A stretch of DNA of 64,000 nucleotides from 66-474 sp051961995 (GTDB lineage: Bacteria; Pseudomonadota; Gammaproteobacteria; Xanthomonadales; Rhodanobacteraceae): positions 9,762-73,761 of the forward strand of contig JBQCCR010000062.1 in NCBI GenBank assembly GCA_051961995.1. Reading direction: 5' to 3'. The position numbers and the translations under genes were made by a program. Positions 46,897 to 55,719 of this stretch are shown here, piece by piece. The first letter of the stretch is position 1. Each line of letters opens with the position of its first letter. The notes under the pieces were generated by a model. That model saw only the letters and a list, made by a program, of their open reading frames with translations, was not told the DNA's origin and made no database searches.

Positions 46897-47895
46897 TCAG
46901 TGGTGCTCGGCCGCCATCGAGAGATAGGCGACGGTCAAGACCATGAAGATGTAGGCCTGCAGGCCGATGATCAGCCAGTGGAAGATGCCCCAGCCGGTCG
47001 CGAACAGGATCTGGTAATAGGTCTGGCCGCCGACCGCGGGCAGGAAACCGAAGATGCTGCCGACCGCGATCACGCCCAGCAGACCCAGTGGCAGCCAGCC
47101 ACGCAGCCACTTGCCCTTGCCATAGGCGAACAGGCCGACAGTAAGAACGGCCAGCGCGGCGAAGACGAAGAACGAGGCCGCCGAGACCGGCGCGATTTCG
47201 GCCGGGCTGCTGTAGCGCAGCGTCAACGCGGCCAGCAGGATGAAGATCACCTCGCCCGCGTACATGTTGCCGAACAGTCGCAAACCGAGGCTCAGCGGCT
47301 TCGACAATTCTTCCACGACCTTCAACACGAAATTGACCGGCATCATCCATTTGCCGAAGGGATGCAGCAGCGCTTCCTTGGCGACCAGCTTGAGCCCCTT
47401 GCAATAGAAGCTGTACCAGAAGCACAGGAAGAACACCGTCAGCGACATGGACAGCGTGATGTTGGGATCCGACGACGGCAGGATGCGCAGGTGCTCGATG
47501 CCCAGCGCTTCGGCCGCGCCCGGCAGGCCGTCCACGGGCAGCAAGTCCATGATGTTCATGAACAGCACCCAGAAGAACACCAGCAACGCCATCGGCGCCA
47601 CGAATCTGGATTTCTGGTGGAAGGCGTCCTTGACCTGGCCGTCCACGAACTCGGTGCAGACCTCGACGAAGTTCTGCCAGCCCTTGGGCACCCCGCTGCT
47701 GGCGCGTCGCGCCATCGGCCAGAACAGAAACACGAACACCAGGCCCAACAGCACCGAGAAGAACATCGAGTCAATGTTCAGCACCCAGAAGTTCTGGGAG
47801 TTCTCGACGATTTTCCAGCTCTTGAGATCGAGCTGGAGGTACGTCAGGTGGTGCAGGATGTATGCACCGCTGGTATGGGGAGCTTCCGCCGCCAT
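46897..47895 (-). CDS. atpB: ATP synthase a subunit with a 65-residue insertion
   Basis: 332 residues against about 270 in E. coli. The essential arginine is Arg206 in LGLRLFGNMYAGE (E. coli Arg210) and the last helix has His306 and Gln313 (E. coli His245 and Gln252). The spacing from the arginine to this histidine is 100 residues rather than 35, so about 65 residues (near 228-292) are inserted, with two hydrophobic stretches at about 240-257 and 267-288. The reading frame is unbroken and the flanking helices are conserved, so the gene looks functional. Confidence 0.97.
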   Translation of the reverse strand: MAAEAPHTSGAYILHHLTYLQLDLKSWKIVENSQNFWVLNIDSMFFSVLLGLVFVFLFWPMARRASSGVPKGWQNFVEVCTEFVDGQVKDAFHQKSRFVAPMALLVFFWVLFMNIMDLLPVDGLPGAAEALGIEHLRILPSSDPNITLSMSLTVFFLCFWYSFYCKGLKLVAKEALLHPFGKWMMPVNFVLKVVEELSKPLSLGLRLFGNMYAGEVIFILLAALTLRYSSPAEIAPVSAASFFVFAALAVLTVGLFAYGKGKWLRGWLPLGLLGVIAVGSIFGFLPAVGGQTYYQILFATGWGIFHWLIIGLQAYIFMVLTVAYLSMAAEHH

Positions 47896-47917
47896 GAGTT
47901 TCCTGGAACCCGTTTCT

Positions 47918-48286
47918 TCAAATATCGAACCGCAAGGCCAGCACGTTGGCCGCCATGACTACACCCGCACCGACCAGCGTGGCCGGCAGCGGTAGCTGCG
48001 CTCGCACCAGGATCAGATAGAACCCCCCCAGCACGATCATCCATTTCAACAACATTCCGACCGCGAAGCGCCCAAGCGTCGCTTTGCCACTACCCGGCCG
48101 CGGTACAAATACGCGCAAGGCAAGCAGCGCGGTTCCAAGTGTCACCACCAGCCCGCCGCACCAGGCGGCCATGGCGGAATGGAGACCTTGCACGAGAAAC
48201 AGCAACCCGGCGATGGTGGCGGCCGCCAGTTGCGCCGCGACCACTCGCGCGGCCAGCCGGCGACCGGCGGCTATGGAGTTGTACAC
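47918..48286 (-). CDS. atpI: ATP synthase subunit I
   Basis: 122 residues from a GTG start, four membrane helices. Small accessory protein that helps assemble the c ring or take up magnesium. First gene of the atp operon; 109 bases separate it from the upstream peptidase gene and should hold the operon promoter. Confidence 0.88.
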   Translation of the reverse strand: MYNSIAAGRRLAARVVAAQLAAATIAGLLFLVQGLHSAMAAWCGGLVVTLGTALLALRVFVPRPGSGKATLGRFAVGMLLKWMIVLGGFYLILVRAQLPLPATLVGAGVVMAANVLALRFDI

Positions 48287-48395
48287 GTCTCGTTACCCGG
48301 TTGGCCCGACGCCGCCAAAACCTCACGGCCAAGCCTGAGAATGATAGCAGCGAGCGCATTCGCGCCGCAAGCCGAAACTGCCCGTTTTCAGCCGG

Positions 48396-50678
48396 TTACG
48401 GCTCGCGATGTGCAGCCGTTCCGGTTACCGGCGGCCCACCCGGCTGGAGGACTTTGCCGGCGACCGTGCGCTCGAAGAAATCGGCAATGGCGGTGAAGGC
48501 GTGTTTGCGCATTTTCGGCGTTGAAAGGCCATGCTTGCCGCCCGGATAGGTCATCAACTGGAATTGCGTGCCGCGTGTCTGCAAGGCTGCCATCAGCTTG
48601 GTCGAATTCAGGAACAATACGTTGTCGTCCGCCATGCCGTGGATCAGCAGCAGGGGTGAAGTGAGTCCGTCCAGCCAGGCGAACACCGCGCTGCGGGTGT
48701 AGCCGGCGTCGTTGTCACGTGGCAATCCCAGATAACGCTCGGTGTAATAGGTGTCATACAAGCGCCAGTCGGTGACCGGCGCCACCGAAACGCCGCCTGC
48801 GAGTTCGCCGGAATCCTTGGCCAGCATCAGGGTGCTCAAGTAGCCACCATAGCTCCAGCCGAAGGTACCGATGTGTGCGGCATCCACCCACGGCTGCTGT
48901 TTCAGCCAGGCAATCCCCGCGCGTTGGTCTGCGACTTCCACGTCGCCCAGTTGGTGGTAGATCGGGTCGGAAAACGCGCGCCCACGCCGGGCCATGCCGC
49001 GGTTGTCCAGCGTGAACACCACGAAGCCGTGCTGCGCCATGTATTCATCGAACAGATCCGGCCAGGCGCGCGTCACCATTTGCGCGGTGGGGCCGCCGTA
49101 GAAGTGCAGCATCACCGGATATTTTTTTGCAGCATCGAAATGCAGCGGCTTGTACAGCTTGTAATAAAGCGTCTGGCCGTCGTCCGCTTTCAGCGTGCCG
49201 AACACCGGCAGCACGTGCGCGTCGTGGTACGGCCAATACGGATGTTTCGCATCCAGCTTGTTCTGTTCGATCCAGGCGACGAATTCGCCGTTCGCCTTGT
49301 GCACGCTGACCTGCGGTGGCGTGGCCGGATCGGAGAAGGTGTCCACGTACATGGAGCCGTTGCGGGCAAAGTGCGCTTCATGCCAGCCGTCATGCTGGCT
49401 GATCCGGCGCGGATGCCGCGCATCGGCGCCATCCAGTTTCAACGCGTAGATCTGCTTGTCCGGCACCGAATCCTTGTTGGATGACACGTACACGAGTCCC
49501 GCTTTCTCATCCAGCGCCAGCACCCCGTCGAGATTCCAGGTTCCTGCACTGATCGGATGCGCGAGCTTGCCGTCCAGACCGTACAGATACAGATGATGCC
49601 AACCGCTGCGCTCGCTGCCCCAGACGAAAGCCGGTTTGTTCTTCAGGAAATGCAGATCGTTGTTGAGATTGATCCAGGTCTTCGAGGTTTCGGTGAGCAG
49701 CGTGCGTTGTGCCAGCGTGGCGACATCCACCAGCTGCAGATCCAGCTTCTGCTGGCTGCGCTGCATGCGTTGAAAGGAAATCTTCCGCGCATCCGGCAAC
49801 CAATCCACGCGCACCAGGTAGATGTCCGGGTTTTTTCCCAGCTCGATCCAGCATGGATCGCCGCCGCCCGGCGCGATCAGTCCGAGCTTGACGCGCACAT
49901 TCGGATCGCCCGCGGCCGGATAGTGCTGCGAGACCACGTCGGTGCGATCCGGATACACCTCGAAGCGCCTGGTCACCGGCACACGCGTATCGTCGTAACG
50001 CTCGAAGGCGATCAGCGAATCGTCCGGCGCCCACCAGTAGCCGGTGCGGCGATCCATTTCTTCCTGCGCCACGAACTCGGCCTCGCCGTTGTGGATGTTG
50101 CCCTTGCCGTCGCGGGTGAGTTGCGCCGGTTTACCGGTCTTCAGGTCAATCACCCACAGGTTCTGGTCGTGCACGTAGGAAACGTAGTGCCCCTTGGGCG
50201 AGATCTTGGGGTCGAGTGCATCCGCGTTCTCGGTCAACCTGCGGATGTGCTTGCTGGCGATGTCGTAAAGATAGAGATCGCCGTTCAGCGGAATCAGCAG
50301 TTTGGAACTGTCGGGCGCCCATTGATAATCCACGATGCCGTGGAGGCCGGCGACGCGCGCGCGCTCGCGGCGTGCCTTTTCCGCATCCGACAGGTGTTCA
50401 CCGTCGGGCTCGAGCGTCTTCGAATCCACCAGCAGCCGTGCGGCGTGGTCGGCGAGGTTGTACTCCCAGAGATCGAGCTGATCCTGGTTGTCGCTCTTGC
50501 CGCGCAGGAACGTGACGCGCGATCCGTCCGGAGCGACCTGCACGTTGCGCGGCGCCGGACCGGAGAGTGCCGGATCGGAGTAGATGCGTTCGATCGTCAG
50601 TTGTTCCGCGTGCGCGGAAGGAGTGCCGGCCATCACGAAGGTTGCCAACAGGACAAGACCGAAGTGTAGAACGCGCAT
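48396..50678 (-). CDS. dipeptidyl peptidase IV (S9B family)
   Basis: 760 residues. Signal peptide (HFGLVLLATFVMAGTPSAHA), a beta-propeller with the substrate-binding DEEMDR-like motif seen as AQEEMDRRTGYWW, then the alpha/beta hydrolase domain with catalytic Ser609 in GWSYGGYLS, Asp in MADDNVLF and His in GGKHGLS. It should remove Xaa-Pro or Xaa-Ala dipeptides in the periplasm. ATG at 50678 follows GGGGGAAG and opens the signal peptide; a longer reading does not. Confidence 0.94.
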   Translation of the reverse strand: MRVLHFGLVLLATFVMAGTPSAHAEQLTIERIYSDPALSGPAPRNVQVAPDGSRVTFLRGKSDNQDQLDLWEYNLADHAARLLVDSKTLEPDGEHLSDAEKARRERARVAGLHGIVDYQWAPDSSKLLIPLNGDLYLYDIASKHIRRLTENADALDPKISPKGHYVSYVHDQNLWVIDLKTGKPAQLTRDGKGNIHNGEAEFVAQEEMDRRTGYWWAPDDSLIAFERYDDTRVPVTRRFEVYPDRTDVVSQHYPAAGDPNVRVKLGLIAPGGGDPCWIELGKNPDIYLVRVDWLPDARKISFQRMQRSQQKLDLQLVDVATLAQRTLLTETSKTWINLNNDLHFLKNKPAFVWGSERSGWHHLYLYGLDGKLAHPISAGTWNLDGVLALDEKAGLVYVSSNKDSVPDKQIYALKLDGADARHPRRISQHDGWHEAHFARNGSMYVDTFSDPATPPQVSVHKANGEFVAWIEQNKLDAKHPYWPYHDAHVLPVFGTLKADDGQTLYYKLYKPLHFDAAKKYPVMLHFYGGPTAQMVTRAWPDLFDEYMAQHGFVVFTLDNRGMARRGRAFSDPIYHQLGDVEVADQRAGIAWLKQQPWVDAAHIGTFGWSYGGYLSTLMLAKDSGELAGGVSVAPVTDWRLYDTYYTERYLGLPRDNDAGYTRSAVFAWLDGLTSPLLLIHGMADDNVLFLNSTKLMAALQTRGTQFQLMTYPGGKHGLSTPKMRKHAFTAIADFFERTVAGKVLQPGGPPVTGTAAHREP

Positions 50679-50874
50679 GGCGCTTCCCCCTGAGAAGCGC
50701 CTATTCAAGCGCGATGCGCCTGTGTGCGGCAAGCTTTTTTGGAGCCGCTGAAGAAAGCGTCGCGAGCGAAGGCGGATTGTGCGACGCCGGAGCGCAGGAA
50801 CCGGGGCGTACACGGACAGTACGTGAGGATTCCGAGCACCGCCGGCGCGCAAGCTGCCGAGCGCAGCAGCTTGT

Positions 50875-51570
50875 TCAGAGGCTCCTGGCGCGTTGCCCGA
50901 ACAGAATCTTTTTTTCCTCTTCCGTCATCGGGCCTTCGCGCCGCAGCGACGCGCCACGCTCATAGGCACGCCGTGTCGCCGGACGTTGCGCGATCGCGGC
51001 ATGCCAGCGCTGCACTTCCGGAAACGGCGTGAGATCGAGCGGCGCCTTTGAATATGGACTGATCCACGGATAGCACGCCATGTCGGCGATGCTGTATTCA
51101 TTCCCGACGATGAATTCGCGGCCGCGCAGACGCGTGTTGAGCACGCCCAGCAGTCGTTCCGCTTCGTTCTTGTAGCGCTCCATCGCATACGGAATCTTAT
51201 CCGGCGCATACGTGTGGAAGTGGCCGTACTGACCGGTCATCGGCCCCAGGCTCGCCATCTGCCAGAACAGCCACTCGATGCACTGCATGCGCGTGCGTGG
51301 GTCGGCGGGAATGAAGCGGCCGGTTTTGCCGGCGAGGTAGAGCAGGATCGCCCCGGATTCGAACACGCTGAGCGGCCCGCCGCCGTCGGCCGGCGCGCGA
51401 TCCACGATCGCGGGCATCTTGTTGTTGGGAGAGATCGCCAGGAACGCCGGTTCGAACTGCTGCCCCTTGCCGATATCCACGGCCTGGACCGTGTGTTGCA
51501 GGCCGGTCTCCTCAAGGAACAGTGCAACCTTGTAACCATTTGGAGTGGGCCAAAAATAGAAATCGATCAT
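50875..51570 (-). CDS. glutathione S-transferase, YfcG/Ure2p-like
   Basis: 231 residues. Thioredoxin-like N-terminal domain with the glutathione-binding blocks TPNGYKVALFLEE, NNKMPAIVD and FESGAILLYLA, then an all-helical C-terminal domain (QMASLGPMTGQYGHF, EYSIADMACYPW). Resembles the nu-class disulfide reductases of the YfcG type. The ATG is at 51570, with no clear partner genes. Confidence 0.92.
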   Translation of the reverse strand: MIDFYFWPTPNGYKVALFLEETGLQHTVQAVDIGKGQQFEPAFLAISPNNKMPAIVDRAPADGGGPLSVFESGAILLYLAGKTGRFIPADPRTRMQCIEWLFWQMASLGPMTGQYGHFHTYAPDKIPYAMERYKNEAERLLGVLNTRLRGREFIVGNEYSIADMACYPWISPYSKAPLDLTPFPEVQRWHAAIAQRPATRRAYERGASLRREGPMTEEEKKILFGQRARSL

Positions 51571-51739
51571 TGCCGAGCCCCTTCAAGAAACCGGATAGGC
51601 CAGAGGAAAGTCAATCACGCAACCCTCCTTGTGCGTGCGTGTGCTCTGCATGGGGGCGCGATCGCCGCCTCGCAAGCGAAGGCGCCGGGATCCGATCAAC
51701 GTACATCCATGCACTGCCCGGAAAGAGCGCAGCCTGCGC

Positions 51740-53086
51740 TCATTTCCCGATGCAGAACGTCGAGAAGATCGCGCCGAGCAAATCCTCGCTGGTGAATTCG
51801 CCGGTGATTTCGCCCAGATGTCGTTGCGCCTGACGCAATTCCTCCGCCGCCAGTTCACCCGCGCGCGTTTCGCGCAGCACACGGTCGGCGGCTTCCACAT
51901 GTACGAGCGCCTGTTCAAGCGCCAGCACGTGGCGTGCTCGCGCACTGAAGGTGCCATGCTCGGCATCACTCGCGCCGGCAAGACGCTTCAACGCGCCGCG
52001 CAACAGATCGAGGCCCGCGCCGGTCCTGGCCGAGAGCGCAATCAATTCCATTCCATCGCGCCTCTCGCACGAGGGCGGCGCATCATCAAGATCGATCTTG
52101 TTGACCACGACCACGCGCGCGGCCGCCGCAGGCGCACCATCCAGCAGTTTCAAATCCGCTTGCAGGTGCAGCGCACCAGTCACCAGCAGCGCGACATCGG
52201 CGCGCGCCAGCTCCGCGCGCGCACGGCGAATGCCTTCGCCCTCGATCGCGTCGGTCGCCTCACGCAAACCGGCGGTATCGGCCAGCGTGAGCGTGATCTC
52301 GTCAATCCGCACTTCTTCGCGCAGCACGTCGCGGGTGGTGCCAGGCACTTCAGCAACGATCGCGCGCTCGTCGGCTGCGAGTGCGTTCAGCAGGCTCGAC
52401 TTGCCGACATTGGGCCGGCCGACGATCGCCACGTGCAAGCCATCGGTGAGGCGCACACCGCGACGGGCTTCGGCGAGCAATACCCGCAGTTGCCCGCGCA
52501 AGTCATCCAGCCGCGTGCGCAACGTCGGGTCCGAGAGGAAATCAATTTCCTCTTCGGGGAAATCGATCGCCGCCTCCACGTGCGCCCGGACCGCGACCAG
52601 CGCCTGCAGCAGCGCCTGCACACGGGAAGAGAATTCGCCCTGCAATGATCGCAACGCGGCCCGCGCCTGCGCTTCGGACTTCGACGCGATCAGATCGGCG
52701 ATCGCCTCGGCCTGCGCGAGGTCGAGCTTGCCGTTCAATAACGCGCGTTCGGAAAACTCGCCCGCGCGCGCGGGTCGCGCACCGAGAGCGCACACGCGCC
52801 GGCGCAGCACATCCAGCACCACCGGCGCGCCGTGCGCGTGGATTTCCAGCACATGTTCCCCGGTGAACGAATGCGGCGCCTCGAAATACAGCAGCAACGC
52901 GCGGTCGATCAACGCGCCGTGTTCGTCCTTCAATGCCGCCAGTCGCGCGACCCGCGGAGGTGGCATTTCACCGAGCCAGGCTTGCACGATGCGCGGCACG
53001 TCCGGACCCGACACCCGCAGCACGCCGATGCCGCCGCTGCCGGGCGGCGTGGCGATTGCAACGATGGTGTCGGTCGCGGCGTTCAC
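51740..53086 (-). CDS. mnmE: tRNA modification GTPase
   Basis: 448 residues from a GTG start. Partner of MnmG in wobble uridine modification. An N-terminal formyl-THF binding domain (ATPPGSGGIGVLRVSGP), an inserted G domain with P-loop GRPNVGKSSLLNAL, G2/G3 DTAGLREATD and G4 NKID, and the C-terminal zinc-independent CIGK motif whose Cys is needed for activity. It follows yidC by 9 bases. Confidence 0.97.
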   Translation of the reverse strand: MNAATDTIVAIATPPGSGGIGVLRVSGPDVPRIVQAWLGEMPPPRVARLAALKDEHGALIDRALLLYFEAPHSFTGEHVLEIHAHGAPVVLDVLRRRVCALGARPARAGEFSERALLNGKLDLAQAEAIADLIASKSEAQARAALRSLQGEFSSRVQALLQALVAVRAHVEAAIDFPEEEIDFLSDPTLRTRLDDLRGQLRVLLAEARRGVRLTDGLHVAIVGRPNVGKSSLLNALAADERAIVAEVPGTTRDVLREEVRIDEITLTLADTAGLREATDAIEGEGIRRARAELARADVALLVTGALHLQADLKLLDGAPAAAARVVVVNKIDLDDAPPSCERRDGMELIALSARTGAGLDLLRGALKRLAGASDAEHGTFSARARHVLALEQALVHVEAADRVLRETRAGELAAEELRQAQRHLGEITGEFTSEDLLGAIFSTFCIGK

Positions 53087-53095
53087 CGCTGCTGC

Positions 53096-54844
53096 TCACG
53101 CCTTTGCGCGCGTGTCCGCCCGCTCGATGCTGCGCGTGATCACCCACTGCTGGATCACGCTGGTCAATCCATTCACCACGTAATAAAGCGTAAGGCCGGC
53201 CGGGAAGAATGCGAACATCACCGCAAACACGATCGGCATCACCTTCATGATCTTCGCCTGGGTCGGGTCCATGCCCGGACTCGGCGTCAGGAACTGCGTG
53301 GCGATCATGGTGATCGTGTACAGCGCCGGCAGGATGAAGTACGGGTCCGGCGCGGAGAGGTCGTGGATCCAGCCGAAGAACGGTGCGTGGCGCAACTCGA
53401 CGCTGTACATCAGCACGTAATACAGCGCGAAGAACACCGGGATCTGCACCAGCGAAGGCAGGCAGCCGGCCAGCGGATTGACCTTCTCCTTCTTGTACAG
53501 CTCCATCATCGCCTGCTGCTGCTTCTGCTTGTCCTCGCCAAAACGCTCCTTCAGCGCCTGGATGCGCGGCGTGAGCTTGCGCATCTTGGCGCCGGCCTTG
53601 TACTGCTGCTCGGTCAGCTTGAAGAACAGCGCCTTGATCAGCAGCACCAGCAGGATGATCGCAATGCCCCAGTTGCCGACGAAAGCGTGGAACTTGGAGA
53701 GGATCCAGAACAGCGGCTGCGCAATCACGGTGAAGATGCCGTAATCCACCGTTAATTCCAGCCCCGGCGCAACGGTGGAGAGCGTGCTCTGCGTCTTCGG
53801 CCCGACATACAGATTGGCGTTGAGCGTGACGCTCTTGCCCGGCGCGACCGTGGCGCCCGGCCCGCGCGTGCGAATCAGGTAGCGCGGTTTGCCGCTGCTC
53901 GCGGGCGGCAGCTTGGCGCTGCTGAACTGGTCCGTCTGCGCGCTCGGCGGTATCCACGCCGTGAAGAAGTAGTGCTGGATCATCGCCACCCAGCCACCCT
54001 GAACGTCGCGGTTCAGCGGATCCTCTTCGAATTTGCCGAAAGCGAGCTTCTCGAACTTGTCGCTCCGGCTGTACCACGCCGCACCGAGGAAGCTGGACCG
54101 CTCCGGATCGTAGAACTCGAGGAAATGTTTCGGCGGCGGCGGCGGCTCGACGCGCTCGATCTGTTCGTAGGCGTTGCCGCTCCAATTGCGCGCGCTGCGA
54201 TTGTCGATCTGCTGCGCCAGCTCGACCACGTAGCTGCCGCGCTTCAGCGTGTAGCGCTTGCTGACGCTGATGCCGGATGCGTCATGCCAGGTCAGCACCG
54301 CGGTGACAGTGTTGCTGCCGGACTGCAGTGTGTAGCTCGGCGCGCCGGCGGTGAACATGGTCAGGTGGTCCGGCGCCGGGCTGCCGTTGGCACCAACCAG
54401 CCCGTCCTGCGCAACGAACAGCCGCTGCGGATCGTCGCTGAGCACACGCACCGGCGAGGTATCGCCCTTCACCTGTTTTGGATACGCCAGCAGGTCCGCG
54501 CGCACCACGCTTCCGCCACGGGTGTCCAGGGTGAGGCGCAGCACGTCATTGCTGAGCGTGATGTACTGATGCGGCGTGGCGGCGCTGGCCGGTGCGGCGC
54601 TTTCCGGGATTGCGGGCGCGACAGGCGTCGCACTGGACGTGGAGGCGGGCGCGTTCGCGACGGGCACCTCGCCGGGTGCGGCTTTTGCCGGCACATTCGT
54701 ACTGTTGCTCGCAGCCGGCGCGGCCACCTGTTGCGTCGTGGTTTGCGCCGGCGGCGGCGCATAATCCTGTTGCCACTGGTTCCAGATCAGCCAGGCAACG
54801 AACAGCAGCGCCACGACCAGCAGGGTTCGCGTTTGATTGATCAC
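53096..54844 (-). CDS. yidC: membrane protein insertase YidC
   Basis: 582 residues from a GTG start (INQTRTLLVVALLFVAWLI). An N-terminal membrane helix, an Ala/Thr/Pro-rich linker, the large periplasmic P1 domain with the beta-sandwich, then the five-helix insertase core (GNWGIAIILLVLLIKALFF, AGCLPSLVQIPVFFALY, YVVNGLTSVIQQW). The C-terminal tail is short and basic. It inserts membrane proteins with or without SecYEG. The N-terminus reads VINQ from GTG, with no good ribosome site, so the start is fairly sure but not certain. Confidence 0.96.
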   Translation of the reverse strand: MINQTRTLLVVALLFVAWLIWNQWQQDYAPPPAQTTTQQVAAPAASNSTNVPAKAAPGEVPVANAPASTSSATPVAPAIPESAAPASAATPHQYITLSNDVLRLTLDTRGGSVVRADLLAYPKQVKGDTSPVRVLSDDPQRLFVAQDGLVGANGSPAPDHLTMFTAGAPSYTLQSGSNTVTAVLTWHDASGISVSKRYTLKRGSYVVELAQQIDNRSARNWSGNAYEQIERVEPPPPPKHFLEFYDPERSSFLGAAWYSRSDKFEKLAFGKFEEDPLNRDVQGGWVAMIQHYFFTAWIPPSAQTDQFSSAKLPPASSGKPRYLIRTRGPGATVAPGKSVTLNANLYVGPKTQSTLSTVAPGLELTVDYGIFTVIAQPLFWILSKFHAFVGNWGIAIILLVLLIKALFFKLTEQQYKAGAKMRKLTPRIQALKERFGEDKQKQQQAMMELYKKEKVNPLAGCLPSLVQIPVFFALYYVLMYSVELRHAPFFGWIHDLSAPDPYFILPALYTITMIATQFLTPSPGMDPTQAKIMKVMPIVFAVMFAFFPAGLTLYYVVNGLTSVIQQWVITRSIERADTRAKA

Positions 54845-54899
54845 TTGGGGAAACTCTGGTTGGTCGGGTGTGTGTTCGCGCCGATCCGGCGGCACCTCA

Positions 54900-54965
54900 T
54901 CAAATCATCGCCGCGCAAGACTTGATGGCCCTGGTACCGAAGAGCGGGCTGGAACTCGGAGACAT
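54900..54965 (-). pseudogene. possible remnant of yidD
   Basis: The rnpA-yidC gap is only 141 bases, too short for yidD (about 70-80 codons), which normally sits here. A 21-codon ORF in it reads SPLFGTRAIKSC near its middle, which may echo the YidD motif SPLLGPRCRF..PSC with a deletion. The similarity is short and could be chance. Confidence 0.2.
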
Positions 54966-54985
54966 GGTGACCCACTGCCTATGGG

Positions 54986-55369
54986 TCAATCCGCGATTGT
55001 GCCGGGCGCGCCGCCCTGCTTCAACGGTTTCAGCCGGGACCACGCGGCGTCCAGATCGGCGCGCAGGACGGCACCGGCGGCTGTCGCGGCCTGCTGGCGC
55101 GCGATCAGCAGCAGATCGAAGGCGGGCAGTCGCGCTCGCGCGTGCCGGAATGATTCACGCACATTGCGCTTGATGCGGTTGCGATCCACCGCGCGCTTGG
55201 ACACTCTTCGCGAAACCGCCAGGCCGAGCCGCGCGAAGCCCACCTCATTCGCGCGATAACGGATCAGGAAGTAGCGGGTGTCGAGTCTGCCCGGTGCGTG
55301 CCGCAGCGCGGCGAACTCGGCGGCACGGCGCAGCCGCGCGCTGGGCGGCAGGCCGAGCGCGGCAGTCAT
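54986..55369 (-). CDS. rnpA: ribonuclease P protein component
   Basis: 127 residues. Protein cofactor of RNase P, which trims tRNA 5' ends. The signature RNR motif appears as VSRRVSKRAVDRNRIKRN followed by VRESFR. ATG at 55369 gives the family length; the open frame runs further upstream but through rpmH. Five bases separate it from rpmH. Confidence 0.95.
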   Translation of the reverse strand: MTAALGLPPSARLRRAAEFAALRHAPGRLDTRYFLIRYRANEVGFARLGLAVSRRVSKRAVDRNRIKRNVRESFRHARARLPAFDLLLIARQQAATAAGAVLRADLDAAWSRLKPLKQGGAPGTIAD

Positions 55370-55374
55370 CGCAC

Positions 55375-55509
55375 TTACGGGATGAGGCGCTTGCGGCCCT
55401 TGGCGCGGCGGGCGGCCAGCACCTTGCGGCCATCGGCGGTCGCCATGCGGGCGCGGAAGCCATGGGTGCGGGCGCGCTTGAGCCGGCTGGGCTGATAGGT
55501 GCGTTTCAT
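55375..55509 (-). CDS. rpmH: 50S ribosomal protein L34
   Basis: 44 residues, MKRTYQPSRLKRART at the start and GRKRLIP at the end, with the conserved HGFRARMAT. Very basic, as L34 is. The ATG at 55509 has GGAG upstream. Head of the rpmH-rnpA-yidC-mnmE cluster, pointing away from dnaA. Confidence 0.97.
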   Translation of the reverse strand: MKRTYQPSRLKRARTHGFRARMATADGRKVLAARRAKGRKRLIP

Positions 55510-55719
55510 GGAAATCTCCGGAGCCGTTGCACGGGAGCTTCCCGTGCGGCGGGCGTGAAAAAAGACGTGGGACTTTAGGTGCAGCGGCCCTTGATGTCAA
55601 GCCGCGCCGCGCATTGCGGGCCATCGGCAGGAGCCGGGATTCTACTTGTGCGGATGCTAGACTGCCGGTTTGTCTTGCGGGTGCGTCATGCAACACCTTC
55701 CCTTTCACTGCGAGCTGCC

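Noticed and set aside
52832..53755. Plus-strand ORF over mnmE and yidC
   Set aside because: His/Arg-rich shadow without motifs; both minus-strand genes are conserved.
55510..55719. oriC between rpmH and dnaA, as in pseudomonads
   Set aside because: No sequence close to a DnaA box and no marked AT-rich block were found there.
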